Source: Phoronis australis
Taxonomy: Eukaryota; Phoronida; Phoronidae
Direction of reading: 5' to 3'
Length of the DNA: 64,000 nt
Assembly: GCA_002633005.1 (NCBI GenBank)
Contig: NMRA01000107.1
Coordinates: 755,777 to 819,776 of the forward strand
A program made the translations under genes and the position numbers. Position 1 is the first letter of the stretch. Every line of letters starts with the position of its first letter. Positions 1 through 13,372 of the stretch are shown here, one piece after another. The notes below the pieces were generated by a model, which searched no databases, was not told the origin of the DNA, and saw only the letters and a program-made list of their open reading frames with translations.

Positions 1-929
1 GGGGGGGGGGGTATGGCTGAATTCGGCAAACACAAAAACACGCAGCTGCCTTTGTATACTTCCGTGACTTTTCACATGCACGGGGACGCAAACATCGTGG
101 CCTAGAGTCTCCACTGTGACTGCAGGTCACTATGCTTCACGTTGTAAAAAGCAATCCAAGCAAGTGGCAACGGAGCAGATAAGGGATCTGACAAAGGTAT
201 GGCATCCTTCTTCAGAACATGAGTTTTGCGTACATACCTCTCTCGTAACCCAACAGTAAGAAATGTTAGTCGACTATTCGGAAGTTGTGCACGTATCTAG
301 CATTGGCGTGAAAGAACAACATTGCATTCTTGACATGATGGTGTCACCTCCTACTGATGTTGTCAATCATTGTACATCACGGAATTCCTAATCACCTATG
401 CTGTTTTAAACCTCATGACCTTGCTTACATCTCAGTCTACAGCAACTTTCAGACATAATTAATATGAGTCCCAGAAAGGTAAAAATGGCTTAACACTTTA
501 TAAGCCGATAGACACAGCGGCTGGCGGGCATTGATTTAGATCACGACCGTCACTTCCGGAGTGACACACGCGTAATAATTCAGAACTTTATCCAGGGTAA
601 CCATAATTTAACCAAAATGACAGTAAAAGCGGGCGTCTTTCTCTAAAGGCTTACATTGACCTCTGCGCGACCGACGGTCGTTATAGATGGATTTTGAACA
701 CTGTAGTCGGAAAGGAGCTCATGTGGTATTTTTGACTCAATGAATTTGCTTCAACCTATACATATATATTGTTACGTTGTTTAAGTTTGCGAGACAGAAC
801 TCGATAAAAGTTTGAATTATCGTTATATCTCAAATACGCGATTCTCTCCTCGCTCACTTGCACAGCAAGACAGTTGAAGGAACTACATCTGAGGATATTT
901 TGAGACAGTTTAAGTTTAAACTGCCTTAC
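1..929. other. Gene 1 intron sequence, left edge
   Basis: No exon could be recognised here. The stretch opens with a run of eleven G at the edge. The next catalytic exon of gene 1 should enter in phase 0 and may lie here unrecognised or beyond the edge. Confidence 0.4.
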
Positions 930-1007
930 CTTTGCAATAACATAACCTGCCAGAGTAATGAAAATGTTTATGGTAGGGTCGTTGATATTTTGAAACCGTA
1001 GATCAAC
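930..1007 (-). CDS. Gene 1 exon 5: M12B catalytic domain, second segment
   Basis: Seventy-eight bases, phase 0 in and out, acceptor cttttgtttcag and donor GTAAGG. It reads VDLRFQNINDPTINIFITLAG and then YVIAK. This is the reprolysin segment that follows the first helix (V-x-x-x-F/Y-x-x-I, then the hydrophobic I-x-L-x-G-hydrophobic strand). Joined to exon 4 it gives a continuous catalytic-domain N-terminus. The zinc-binding helix is further downstream, outside the window. Confidence 0.82.
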
Positions 1008-4000
1008 CTGAAACAAAAGAGCACATATTTTCTTTTTTCCTCATTGGTTCAGAAGATACGTTAATGAATAATACCTGGACTGTGAATACATTGACGTCAT
1101 GGGAGTGTATTGGATATCTTGGTAACCTGTTCTCAAACTACGTTTTCAAGGAACCGTGTGAAGCACTTGGTCCAAGATACCGCACCTTCATTTTCATCGG
1201 TTAACAATGAAATTTTAATCAGGGACTATTTAACGTTTCGCTTGCTTTCCAATTAAAGTCAGCACGGTGTTAGTAATTGCCATATTGGTGCACTATAGGC
1301 ACACTGTAGGACTGTACAATCACTTGTTTTCTGAAATCGAAAAAGGTAAAAAATCCAACTATTTATAAAATTAATGATGTCATCTATTCAACCTCTCTTA
1401 ATTGGGACCACACGATGGTTTAATGGGCATTGAAGGGTTGAAACATCGTTCAACCCCAATAGCAAATACTTCAATGAGGTACATCATACAGATCCTCACT
1501 ATGGGTACACTTCTGTGCGATATCTCTCAAGCAAACAATCAAATTCTTAGAAACTTGCTTTCAACGTTTGTCAAACCCCTTACTCCATGAATGACGTAAG
1601 CAAAGTATTGCTTAATCTCATTGGTTGCTTTGGTGCTGTCGAAGCTGTTCTTTTTGTAAAACTTTCGCCACAGAGAATAATCGACCATGACAAGCCCTTC
1701 GATGTTAGCAATAATTTTATTCCTTCTTCTAACACGAGCACCTCTGGTGGCTACAAAATGCAAAAATATCCTCCGTTGTCATTTTTTAAGATTAGAACAT
1801 ATCTAAGCATAAGTATCATGGGGTCATTTTGTTGCAAGGTGTACACTTCAACCAGTATTCAAACTATAAATATTAATCTTCAAATTAAGGAGTGAAAATA
1901 ACTGGATAACTGTTTAATTCAGACATAGAATTCTAAGTTTCATTCCAATGATGATAATCGCAAAGCTGCACATTTTTTCATTTTAAAACGGTCACGTGAT
2001 AGCAAAATTTGAAGCATGCTATGAGTTGCGAACAACAAGCACTTGAAAAATACACGCTTACGTGTTTGGTACCTTGGATTAAGAATATGACTACATGCAA
2101 TATTTCGAAATATGGTCGGAGAGTTGTACTCTTCGGTCCTTTTTTACGAAGACTTTCATGTAACTAAATAGCCCACATCACTGGTACGTCATATGAGCAG
2201 TATCGCACTGCATCTTCGACAGGTAAGAACAAACAGACACGATATTGCAGCTGCAGGCATCAAGGCTAAGGAGGTCCCTATATAAATGGCCAAATTTGGC
2301 TGACTTCGGAACATCATATCTCAGAAATGGCTGATTGAATTCACGTGAACCTTTTAGATGTTATGGTTCATGGACTGTTCTCGATCACGGTGTCAAGATT
2401 GTTTGTAAAATATTTCACTTTTGCATGAGGGGCAATGAAAATAAGACGTTTATATGGTTTTCATGAAAAATCTACCAAGTTACCTGAACCGAAAATGTGT
2501 TTATGTCTTGGAAAATTGTAAGAGCATAATTGATACCCATTCTTGAACATTTGCTTTAAAGAAAATTTGGTCATTTTAATCAGTCACACCGTTGTTTTGT
2601 TCTTCGTTGCTAAATTTTAATCAAAACATGTTAAAGTTACCCAATTAACAGCACATTGGCTAAAAGTCAAAAGTCTAATTTTACAGGCTTTATACTTTCA
2701 GAAAACATGTAATCTATAATTTTCTAGACATGTTCCTAAATGCACAAAGTTTTATCTAATCTCCTAAACAAACATAAGTTAACAACAGCAGTCGTGAAGA
2801 ATGCGAATTTGGTCTTATCTAACAAGAATAGTGTTACTATGCAACGTGCAGGCTGTTCCAAAACTATTTTTGTATTTATGTACATTAGAGTTCATGGTCA
2901 GCTGGATTAAGGGTCGCTTCAGCTGAATGAACTTTGAAAAACATTGTGTCCTAATCGCGTTTAAAATTAATGGGATTTCCAAACGAAACACCTGTATGGA
3001 ATTACAATTTAAGTCACTCGAGTCCTGTGACAATGTATCAAAATTTCTTCCTCCAGATTACAATTCAAATATGTTTATCTGTAACCTACTCACCGATAAT
3101 CGTTTCAATGTCGGCATCGTCGTAGTCTTTAGAGCTTCTTAATTTCATCTCGTGAGCCCAGAGAGACTCTCGTTTCTTTCTGACGACCATAGTTTTTTTG
3201 CCTTCCTGTTCTAGCTCATACAGCACGTTGTTGCGTGTCACATGACCCGACAGCTTCAACGCAAAAGGAATAGGTTATTTAAAATATTCGTATATATTGC
3301 ATACATTGTATGAAATGTGAAATTAACACGTTACCAACGCAAGTTCTCTTGAAGTATTACGAAAAGAAAATCCAGAAAGAGCCCGCAATAATTTTTCTTA
3401 AGAAGTTTTCTACCGGAATCTTGTAAGTGTCGAATAAGCATGAGTCCCGCTAGGAGAATAGGAAGATAGTGTGAACACGCGGGACTAAAGGGCCGAAGTA
3501 TTGTACCTTGCCAGATGAAGTTCGCTTCAATAAAATCGTTGTACCGTTTTGGGAGCCTCCAAAGAACTGGTTGTTATCAAATATCTAGAAAAATAAAATA
3601 ACATCTTCAGTAACAGAGTCATGGCGTCAAATACCGGTACTTCCTCGGACAATATATAATAAAAAAATCACACCATGATGAGTGTACCACATATCTGTGC
3701 TCATTCTTCTAAAAATCCAGGAATACCTGAGGATGGCCGGAGAATAGACAGACCGAAACATCGTGACAATGTAAATTGACATGAGGTCGGTGTAAACAGA
3801 CCAAGAAAGGTTAAGTAAAGTTGTAATACGCCACCACCCCATAGCATTCGGTCAGTGGACAGAAATTCAATTACCACATAGCGGTTTTTAATTGAACGAC
3901 AGGGGAATAAATCCCGCCGTTACTTCATCATATCGTTGTGTTAGATTGAGTTCACTAATATATTTTAGCTATTTGGCATCGACTTGGATTGGTAGCAGCT

Positions 4001-7000
4001 AATGACTTCGGAGCCGCTAAATCTTCTTCGCTGAGGGACACGGTGATCTTCATCCAAGATAATTTCAAGAGGTTTGCCTTTTCAGTGAGCCAGTAGTACA
4101 CCCCACCGCACACCAGTGGAAACTTTCCAGCATTATGATAGGAAGTAAAGGTGTTGAACACTGCAGGTCGAAACCTCCCGTTCGCATCACATAGGATCTA
4201 TCTGTAGTTGGTGCTGAACGCCTGTGCACTAATTACATGATCACCGTTTGTCTGGATTATAGTGAATTTCAGTATGGCGTGGCTATTTCGAAAATCAACT
4301 ATTGGATTATACGGCGATTACTCGAGACAATCGGGAAACGGCAATAGTCTGATATAACGTGCCCGCATTTTGAGAACCAGTTTGATGCCAGTTATTTAGT
4401 GGGAAAAACTGGTTCTTGAAATTCGGGCACTTTATAGCGGACCATTACCCGGGAAACAGTAGTGTAGGCATGTTCCATCCGGAGCACTTCGGGTATTTCC
4501 GTGTCCTACATCTTCCCGCTAAGATGTCAACCATAGACATCACATAGACCGGGCGCACACGCTCCTGCCGCTGACAACTTGACGCCATATTGGACAGCGC
4601 TACTAGTCACGTGACGCGGCTAATTGCCGTGTAAACAAACGGGGCAAACTGTCCTTTTCAAAGCGCGATATCTAGCAAATAAAGAGGCCGAAGAGTGTGA
4701 TTTTTTCCAGAAACATAAAAAACGTGTTACGTAGCACTTACATGCGTTTTTTAAGAGTTAATCAATCGATAGGACAAGTAGCAAACTAGTAGAAGATCGG
4801 AACCGACGACTTCCAGTTGTGCGGCTGCACGCTTGTCAATCCACTGCGAGTGATCATTTTTTCCAAGATTATATTAAGATGTCTATGACGTAAACGTTAT
4901 CTGCGCAGGAGCTGGATTTTGCCTTCGGGCATGACCGAATTGTTATGGCTTTAAACTCCACGTTTCAGTAAACGTGCGGCTGTTGCATATTAAATGTTGC
5001 TATCGTCGATGTACGCGTAAGATAGACTAGGAGTTTTAAAGGAGAATGCCACCCAAAAAACAACCTATTTTGTATCAATTTAGATCGAGTAGTTCTACTC
5101 TACAACGGCACGTTCCATTGCGTTACCTGACACCTGACGGCAGACGGAGGTGTTGAAATTATCCCATGACGTAATTGGTTTCACACGCAGTCTGTTCAGC
5201 AGTTCACACACGGGTTACTGGTGTCAGCTTATCGCTTGAATTCATCGTTTAACACCAATGAATCATCAAACGTCGATGTAAAACCCTTAAAAATACACAG
5301 AGTTCTTATAAAAACGTGTTGTTTTATTTCGCTGTTACGGATTTACTGGTATTTGGACACACGTAGCTTACAAAGTTCGGCAGGCCAATTTACCAAGGTC
5401 CGTAGCACTGAGGAGTTTGGGGTCTGTTCAGAGATAAATTCGAGGTATTCTCCCGTGAAATACAGACAGGAGAACATAGATCTGTGTTGCTATACTTGTG
5501 ATTTTTTGAGTTCTAAACACACAAAACGCTTGTTATCCCGGTCAGTGGCTCGGAAAACGATCAGGCCCGTCGCGGCCAGACTGACACGTTATCCCGGCCA
5601 GTGGCTCGGAGCCCGGTCAGGCCCGTCGGGGCTGCCGGGACTGGCACGAACATAAACCAGCTTGAGTTGGAAACTAAACCTCCATTGACGAATAGAGTAT
5701 AATAGTGAGGCAAAGAAATAATGTGCACGTAATTATTTATGTGAATTAGCCACGAAACTGAAAATCTAACTTGTCTGGGGCCGCGATGTAGGGTTCCCCT
5801 TCCACAGACCGTCAGGGCAAAGGTTGCACAGTAACAATGATTTGAATAATGTATTTGTATTACTAAATAAAGATTCCCCTAACATGTGACCATAGCATAT
5901 AAAATCGAGTAATTGTTTCACAACAGCTTTCTGTCAGCAAACACTGAATTAGCATGCGCTCACACGGCCTCTGTGCCCATTCAGTTACCTTTGTTGCCGG
6001 CATCAAAAGCCGGTGACGCAGTGGTTTATTCATTGCTGGCTTCTAAAAACATTTGCACTCACGAGCACTCCAAGGCATTACAATATTGTATTTAATGAGA
6101 CGGACTTTGTGTTTCAGTTTCATATAAACATTGGTTAGGATGAGAATAATTCATTTTGAAACAGAACGCAGAATAACAAACGTCTACTAATAAACGGCAA
6201 CTCGCCCAAAGCCAATCCCGACTTAGTCAAGAGCTTAGGCGACGAAGACTTCACGGGTCGGATCGTTAGGTTTCACAGGCTATCAGTTCGATCCGGAATT
6301 CACTGATCAAGAAACACTAGAGAGAGGCGCCGTGAACATGCACAGGCAACGGAACGTATGGATAATTCTTTGGTAAGCCGGAATTCTTAAGAGAAAATCA
6401 CTGTCGACGAAATGCCGGCCACCGACACGGAGATGTTTCACGGTCTCATACTTGCTATTAACAGGCTACGTTTCATTTTTCACTACGTGCGAGCCACTTC
6501 CTAAGCATTTCGGGCTCTCGAGGAACTCGAAAAAACGATATACCCGCTTTCTTCGAAGCTTCATAGGGCGGACAAGCGGAAAGTCACAATGCATCGCAAT
6601 ATAGCGGCATTCACTCTGCAGACGAACCACTGACGTCGGTGCCTCGTTTCTCACCTTCCTCACAGGTTAACGCAACACCTCTCGGCAAGGTGAGGGTGAC
6701 CGTATAAGCGGCGATGTGGATATAGACCGATTAAGACGGTAAAAAAGACTAACTAAATCGGGTGGCATTCTCCTTTAAGTAAACCAATGTGACAAATCTA
6801 ATAGATTTCATGTTGGTATTTCATGACCAGTTGAAAGGTCACCAAAACGAGAAGCTACATTTTAAATCAGTCAAACAGAACTAGCCTAATTTTTGTAAAT
6901 GCGTGAAAGTATTTATTACTGTAACATTTACAATGAGGGTAACCCACCAGTTCTCGCTGCTTTCCGTGGGACCCTCAGTCAACAAAAAATATATAATTCA

Positions 7001-10000
7001 TTAACTGGACTTACCCCTGAAAATCAATGTTTGACACTACAAAGATTTGTATAAACACTTGATAATAGATTTAAAACGGACTAGAAGGAATTTTAGACTT
7101 TTTTGGGATAATTCTCGGCAAACAATTCCTGAATAGTTGGCGTTTCGGATGATCAACGTTGTCCCAATACATACGTGCACAGCAAATATGATAACTGCGG
7201 CTAACGTAAAAGTTAATCCAAATTAAACGGGAGTCTAGAGTTGTTGTCTAAACTTTAAGGGGATATTTCAGGCTCTTATGGACACCATAAAAATAACCAT
7301 CACTAACATTAACTTCCGATCTCCTTATATTTGAAGTTTACGAATACTCCTCGGGTGTATCAATGAATAAATTGTTGCACCTGCGCAAACCAGTATACCA
7401 AAAACATTGTCGTTGTATATTGTCACACCACTGTTTTGAGTTTGTGGGTTGGAATGTGTATTTATTTGTGGCTTTTCTGGCCATTTCCTATGACACTGGG
7501 GAACGTTTTACATTCAACCATGCGTATTTACCCAACACTTGCTCTGGGTTTATCAGTTGAAATGTTTCCTTGCATACGCCCTCTGGCGTATTCTAATATG
7601 TACTAGTATTAGTTTGCAGTAAACGTTTGTTCTGTGATAGCATGATTCATACTATTAAAGGGGCAAGCCCTTGATCCGATAAACTAATCATTTGTAAACA
7701 GAGCAAGGAACAAGACAAGGTCAATTTTAACGATAAGTGGCCTAAATCGAAACATTTTTACTATTTAATTTCCTAATAGCCAGACTTTGAGTATATTGTG
7801 GATTACGCAAACGTGTGTGAAGTTATCGCGTTTGACTACTTCTTGATTAAAGCTACGCGCTCGAGCAAAAGCTCAATATTTTGAGTTTAGGCGGAAACAA
7901 TGATTACGCCTTAAATTACGCTATAACTAGTAAATTTCGAAACTGCGCGGTCAAATTAATCACGTGATTGTGCTACGCCACAAGCTAACTACATCATCAC
8001 AATGGAGACTTTGAATTTATACAATAAGTGACACTCAGGGCAGTGTAGTGAACAAGTGTGTTCGCATCAACGGTTTTAAAGCCCAGGCGGATGGCGCGAG
8101 ACTCTTTACTTTTCCGAAAAATACAGGTCACCTAGTTGATCGTCGCTTGCAAACTCATACGCCACAGTTATTTCTTGTCACCAATATCGACTTGTCACGA
8201 AGTAAACTGCTCCAGATTAGTTGGATACAATTCTAGTTTATTTTCATCGACCCGACAGTGTTACACCTCTGAGTAAGTAAAACAGGTTTTGAAAAATCAA
8301 AAGGCATAACTAGTGGATAAATGATGATGTTTCCATTCATTAGGGTCAACTTTATTGTTTACATTTATGGTACTTTTTCAAACAATGAAAAGTAGAATAA
8401 TACATCTTTAAACATGCTTCAATATATTGCAATATTTTCCCTATCGCTACATATATTTCACAAGCTGCAATTGAATTTTCAAGCACTGCAGTCCTATTCT
8501 TACACACAGTTATTTTCTCAAGAACAGCCGTATACAGCCAAATCTAATAAATTGCATAATAGTAACCTGCGAGACACCGGCGGCTATATCTTTTTTAGTA
8601 GATTCCAAACTGCAGAAACCAAGTACGCTTATAGGGGCATTGACGTGTAAAAACACAAAGTACGTGATTATTTTGTAACCTGAAACCATCAATTCAGATT
8701 AATTGATCACAAAATAAATGATATATAAACAATGCCCAAATTCCTTTAAAATGAAACATATCTTATCAGTCGTATAACAATCACTTGGTTCACTAGCCAC
8801 TCAAAATAATTGTTAACATTGTCATGACAAGACGAGCGAAAATCACACCGACCTGAAGTGAATGCTGTCTAGGTAGGTTTATTATTGTTTGGCTCAATCA
8901 TGTCAATTTTACCTTGGGCTTGATGGGTGGTTCTTCTTTTCTTGGCGTCCCGTCAGCTCCCACAAACATAACAGGAACGCAGTCAGGTTGAATACGAAAG
9001 TTTCGCGTGGCATTTAGCTGAAAGCTCTGGCCGTGCGCGTCAAATTCAACACTAATGTCATCGGCAGGGTCATCACTTCCGCTAACTCTAGTGACAAATT
9101 CAACTGTAACGAAAACGTAACCGTAGTGTTTTCTTCAGCCAGTTAAATTAAAGATTACTTGGAGGTAAAGGTTGAGCATATAGCATATTCAAAGGTGGAA
9201 TAAGCTCGGAAAGTTTGTCAAATATTTTTCTAATTCAGGCCCCGTGCCGTTGTCCTCCTAAAGTCGATTTCATTGTATTCAAACTGAGATTAGAGATGCG
9301 ATGTTGTCTAGGCTTGTGAAGGACTGTCTGACTGTTGTTAAATCAACATACGCTCATTACGATTGTTAAGTACTGAGTAATCGAAACAGCGGACCGTCTG
9401 TTCTAGTTTTTATTGTAAGAATCATAAGTTCAATCAAAAGATACATAAGAGAATCATTGCTTGTCACCGGAACATAGTTTATGCTTTTGATCAGTTTCGC
9501 TTAACTTTGTGGAAAAATATTAGGTGCTCACGTCACATTTATACGTTCTCCAACTTTTGCAGTTAATGCTCCACACAGATAATAATCCTGAATCGGAAAA
9601 CATCATCCGTGCAGTTTTCCACAGGGATCCTGCTTAGTTCTTATACGACCATCACTTACATGTATAACATGGATTCCGAACCGAAATGATGAGAAACACT
9701 ATGTTCAGGATCGACTTTTCGCAGTCGGTTTCTAACTATGATTGCGAAAACCCTAACAAGAATTGGTATGCGCCACGTAGTCGCATACAACATCCTACCT
9801 GAGATATCGCCGTGCATTACGGGCGAAAAACATATCATCACACTAGCTTTACACGCGAGATTATGGCGTTTATTAATTCAGTAATGGTGTGGTACCGAAT
9901 GGCTGGTGACAAAAGAGTCCTATCATTGGAGACGTTGACACGCGGCTGCGGTTCTGATTTCATTTTGTTAAATTTATTACACTGAAGTGCTTTTGAGCAT

Positions 10001-13000
10001 GGTCTTACCTTTGCTGAAACGCACTAACCGTATTAATTCATGACATCAACGAGTGATTATCAAAAAAACTTCCCCGGTGCATTGCCATGTTCAGTAGCCA
10101 ACGCCCGCAACTGACACGTACTTTGCATGATACGACACGTAGTCCTTCCAAAGAGTCTTCTCGAAGTCGCCGTTTAAAAAGCGGAATATCCGTTATTAGA
10201 GATATTCTAGGAGACCTTTAAATACAAGCTAGGAATGTATATGTATTTCTTTAATGGACATTCGAGCACAAATTTGAGGCTGGTCTCAAAATGTGACCAT
10301 GAAGCACACATGGGATATCGCGAACATGTTCCCAGGTTCGCGGATACTATGACTAGAGTACTAAGCGGGTTCACTGAAAGAGAAAGTGCCAAAAACAACA
10401 ACAAAAAAATCCGTTCTCTATCGTCTTGTCCACCCAACAGATCTCGAGTCTAAACCGATCTCTAACTTAAAGTCGTCAAAGTGACTACATGGGAGATTTT
10501 GCACGGCTCTCAACATTGCTACGTCAGTTCATTGTCTTATTCTAGACCTATAGACCCTCACTTACACTACCTAGCATTGGCTGTGGATTTCGTACTTGGA
10601 TGCGATATTCGACACAAGCGTTGAAAAACAGGCCTAGGTATTTATTCAGTTTTGTCTTATGAACACCTGGTGGCCAACACGATGCGTTAACGCAGAGCAT
10701 GTGGCTAAAATCACATTCATAAACAAGACCACTTTGAAATGTATGTAATGTATAAGTAAGCAACTTTCAAATACTGCAACAGTTTTGATTGAAGCTGGGT
10801 TGTTGGCATCCATTGTGTTAATTTCAATCCCGGTTTCGCTTTAAATCCCGAACCACTTGATGTGGAAATTTGGCAGTTGGAATGACTGGTCCGATACAGT
10901 CCAAAGCGTGCTTCGGGAAACCCATCTTTTTGTCGATTGGTGGAACTATTCGTTTACCAGTTATTTTCGGGGATGAAACATCTTGATCCATTATGTATAA
11001 AATGATGAGCAAGGGAGTATGCCGGGTTAGAACGGGAGAAGAACGATTCTATGTACTTGTGGATATGATGGGAAAATTACTGTCTTTTTCTACGGAGTTC
11101 GGAGGCTTTAGATCATCTTCTTAAGAACCTAAAATGCTGGTGTCTTCAGTATTGAAAAACATATTTTACACCCATTTAGGATAAACAATTAAGTATGTGT
11201 ACACAAGCAATCGTGCCCTAAAATAATGGAGACATCGACCATGCAAATTATCATTTAAAACAATGTCAAACGTCTTTTACCGGTCTAAAAACATCGGTTG
11301 TCAATAGCTTCTTAACGATATCTCAAACCTTATTCACAAAAATTGTCCCTTTTTACCATTTTTCGCATGTGTCTAGCAGTATACCTTATCTTCATTATCG
11401 GGGAACTTCAAATGCGAAATATATATCTAGCAAGACTTAGTAACAACCATCTTCAACAGTGGAAATTTGTTTACTGCACATCCGAGGTCAAAGTTTACAG
11501 GGCTCTCACTCATATCGAACCTATCGGTGCCAGACATGGAGCAGTTCCGTACTTTCCCTCAGTTCTTTCATTCGCCGAGTCGCCATAATATTGAGTCAAC
11601 GAGGTGTACATAGCATATAGAAATTTGCCGCGGAAAACGAGGATAAAACGTAGCTTTTATCCAAATGGAGTTGTATCCATAAGACCATTGAGAACGAATG
11701 GGCCGAGATCGACTTTGTGTTCACTATAACACGGTAAGTTCATTAATTTGATCTGCAATTTGACATTTTGCTGTTTCGATCTCGTGCTCATGGCGCCCTT
11801 TAACCAACGAATTGATTTCTGTTGTCCATTTCGTACAGCATATCATACTCCCCGGCGCGTGGTGTGTATACAGTGAACTGTTGGCCTACTTACTGCTGGC
11901 TCCGCCTTCTTACCTAGTTAACTTGAGGTATATGGAACCCCACGAACAAAATTAAAATGGTTTAGTGATAATTAAATTAACCAAGCACTGCAAATTCAGT
12001 TGGCACTGCGAGCGAATGTTGAAATAGCGAACATAGTTAAGGCATGTAAGGGTTATATTAAACAAAAACAATTTTTTACAGAATAAGTAAGCGACAACCG
12101 TCAGATTTTGAAGACTTGCGAGCTGTTCCGCTTTTTCTCATTTCAGGAAAATCGATTTCAGTTGATCTTAGGAACACGAGTTCTCCAAAACGGCGCAGTG
12201 ACTTTCACTGAAACTTTCCAATTTTGATATTTATTCATCAATCTAACAAAATAACTGGGTAATAATTATGTCTCAGTTATATGTATGACACCCAAATATT
12301 ACATCTCACCACATCTAACAAATGTTTACAGGTATCTTAAAAGGTCATATTTCGTTTTAAGGCCGAAAAACGCATTTTTAAGATTATTGTTGTTTGGGAC
12401 ATTTTGAAGTCATTACTCGACCAGGAACACACAATTCCTTTTTATGATTTTATAACAAATCGCCTATACTCGCCTCACCGTTGTCTAACTGACACTTCCT
12501 GAAACCACGGAAGATGTTTGATTATTGAAACGCTTAAAATACTACATCGCATGACCGTTCGTCTGCTACTGCGAATCTTGTGTGCACGATTCTACGCTAA
12601 AGCAAATTATTGTAAAAATCTCCCCGGGAATGCCCCCTTTTCAAACCAAAACCACAACTGTACAACTTTGAAGTGTTTGGAAACCTCGAGTGCGAGAATA
12701 ATGGAGGTGTTACTAAATATTTAATAAGTGCATTCTCATCAAACGGAGACTTTTACAGCCAACACGAAATTTATAGCGTATTTGATGTATACACAAATAC
12801 ATTTTTGTGCTCAAAAGGTAGCCATTATCGTGACTGTGGCTTCATTTTGTCCAATCAATGAACTGGGTAAAGCTTAGTAGATGTCTTGCGGCTAGAAAAA
12901 TCGAGCCAAAATCACGTTTTCCCGTTTACATTACACGAAAGTATCTCGCGTAATCTGGCGAAGTGTTGTTTTTCTAGAGGGGTCCTAGCGTTACTGATCT

Positions 13001-13307
13001 CTACCCTGACGCAGTCTATGCTTTGACATGCGTGCGTTTTGAGCCCAGAAAAAGGGATTTTATCCATGATAATACTTGGTTTCTATATTAGGTGATGAAA
13101 GATTTAGAGCGTTATGAATCTATGCATGTGAAACGTATGATTATGCAAATATGGACGGCAGCTGACATCAATAAAATTGCATTGGGCGCATTCACCAACG
13201 CCTGTCAGTGTATATCCATACTCACCCTTCTCGACTTCATCTATTGCGGGATCAGACACAGCAAATGCTGCGCTACCAACCAAAAAGCACAGCAAAAATA
13301 TTTCCAT
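930..13307 (-). CDS. Gene 1: M12B (ADAM-TS-like) zinc metalloprotease, 5' half, five exons, runs off left edge
   Basis: Five exons are joined in the order 13307-13226, 9103-8913, 3253-3094, 1750-1584 and 1007-930. They give 678 bp, exactly 226 codons, with every junction phase compatible (1, 0, 1, 0, 0) and GT-AG borders throughout. The order is signal peptide, reprolysin propeptide, basic linker, furin-type site and the N-terminal part of the metalloprotease domain. The zinc site HExxHxxGxxH is not reached and must lie left of the window; I could not find the next exon in 1-929. By family knowledge this is a secreted or extracellular-matrix zinc endopeptidase that is activated by proprotein convertase cleavage. 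The substrate is unknown. It lies upstream-to-downstream on the same strand as the related gene 2. Confidence 0.78.
1584..1750 (-). CDS. Gene 1 exon 4: furin-type site and start of M12B catalytic domain
   Basis: Phase 1 in (acceptor cattttgtag), phase 0 out (donor GTAAGG). A basic cluster RVRRR marks the probable proprotein-convertase cleavage that releases the mature enzyme. It is followed by IEGLVMVDYSLWRKFY, the typical first strand and helix of reprolysins (a hydrophobic strand then VD-Y/H), and then by a helix ending in YFAYVIHG. Family comparison is from memory of M12B sequences, not from a search. Confidence 0.82.
3094..3253 (-). CDS. Gene 1 exon 3: propeptide-to-catalytic linker
   Basis: Phase 0 in, phase 1 out, with a strong GTGAGT donor at 3093-3088. 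The protein segment is charged and basic: it begins LSGHVTRNNVLYELEQEGKK, then has a RKKRESLWAHEMKL stretch, and ends acidic (DYDDADIETII). It has no diagnostic motif of its own. It is placed by its phase, by the open frame through 160 bp, and by its position between the propeptide exon and the furin-site exon. The RKKR could be an additional convertase site. Confidence 0.7.
4353..4435. repeat. Foldback (hairpin) sequence
   Basis: The left arm gtgcccgcattttgagaacc and the right arm ggttcttgaaattcgggcac are near-perfect inverted copies about 20 bases apart, making a hairpin of about 80 bases. It resembles a small MITE or the terminal palindrome of one. It lies in intron 2 of gene 1. Confidence 0.6.
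5040..6774 (-). mobile_element. TTAA-flanked DNA transposon copy 1 (Kolobok-like, decayed THAP frame)
   Basis: The element is bounded by perfect 15-bp terminal inverted repeats (AGGAGAATGCCACCC and its complement) and by TTAA target duplications at 5036-5039 and 6775-6778. Its minus strand near 6480-6600 is related to the THAP-like coding stretch in copy 2 (28.2 kb) but is decayed. The rest is a near homologue, in the opposite orientation, of 27982-30155. TTAA target sites together with a THAP domain are known for the Kolobok superfamily; piggyBac shares only the TTAA. No full transposase is visible, so this is a non-autonomous or degraded copy. Confidence 0.75.
8913..9103 (-). CDS. Gene 1 exon 2: reprolysin-type propeptide
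   Basis: The exon enters in phase 1 (acceptor tttcgttacag) and leaves in phase 0 (donor GTAAAA). It begins VEFVTRVSG. The motif FQLNATRNFRIQPDCVPVMF matches the general ADAM/ADAMTS propeptide pattern, a hydrophobic-x-Leu run followed by RNF and a hydrophobic residue. One NAT N-glycosylation sequon is present. The exon ends in a Pro/Lys-rich stretch (EEPPIKPK). Propeptides of this family keep the protease latent and assist folding. Confidence 0.78.
9104..13225 (-). other. Gene 1 intron 1
   Basis: A 4.1-kb intron between the signal-peptide and propeptide exons. No exon, recognisable transposon end or RNA gene was seen. The short open frames in it lack conserved motifs. Confidence 0.5.
13226..13307 (-). 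CDS. Gene 1 exon 1: start codon and signal peptide
   Basis: The ATG at 13307-13305 opens a classic signal peptide: MEIFLLCFLVGSAAFA, then an acidic stretch ending DEVEKG. Cleavage is likely after the AFA. The exon ends in phase 1 at a strong donor (GTGAGT at 13225-13220). This start is chosen because it lies about 60 nt downstream of a TATA box and no other in-frame ATG precedes it in the short leader. The signal peptide fits a secreted metalloprotease. Confidence 0.78.
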
Positions 13308-13363
13308 CGCAGTTCGATCAACACAATGCACCAATCGTTGGCGGCTGATTGGGCGTGGAATCG

Positions 13364-13372
13364 TTTTATATA
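13364..13372 (-). promoter_or_regulatory. TATA box of gene 1
   Basis: TATATAAAA reads on the minus strand about 57 bases upstream of the gene 1 start codon. It implies a transcription start near 13335 and a leader of about 30 nt. The match to the TATA consensus is perfect and the position is right for a short-leader gene. Mapping of the transcript 5' end would settle it. Confidence 0.6.

Larger units (their letters stand above)
3254..8912 (-). other. Gene 1 intron 2, with transposon and foldback
   Basis: This large intron contains a foldback at 4353-4435 and a complete TTAA-flanked element at 5040-6774, both listed separately. No coding exon was recognised in the rest; the remaining short open frames lack motifs and splice context. 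Confidence 0.5.

Noticed and set aside
5221-5655. 144-codon plus-strand open frame
   Set aside because: Lies within the Kolobok-like element; the corresponding frame in copy 2 is not conserved as such, and there is no transposase motif.
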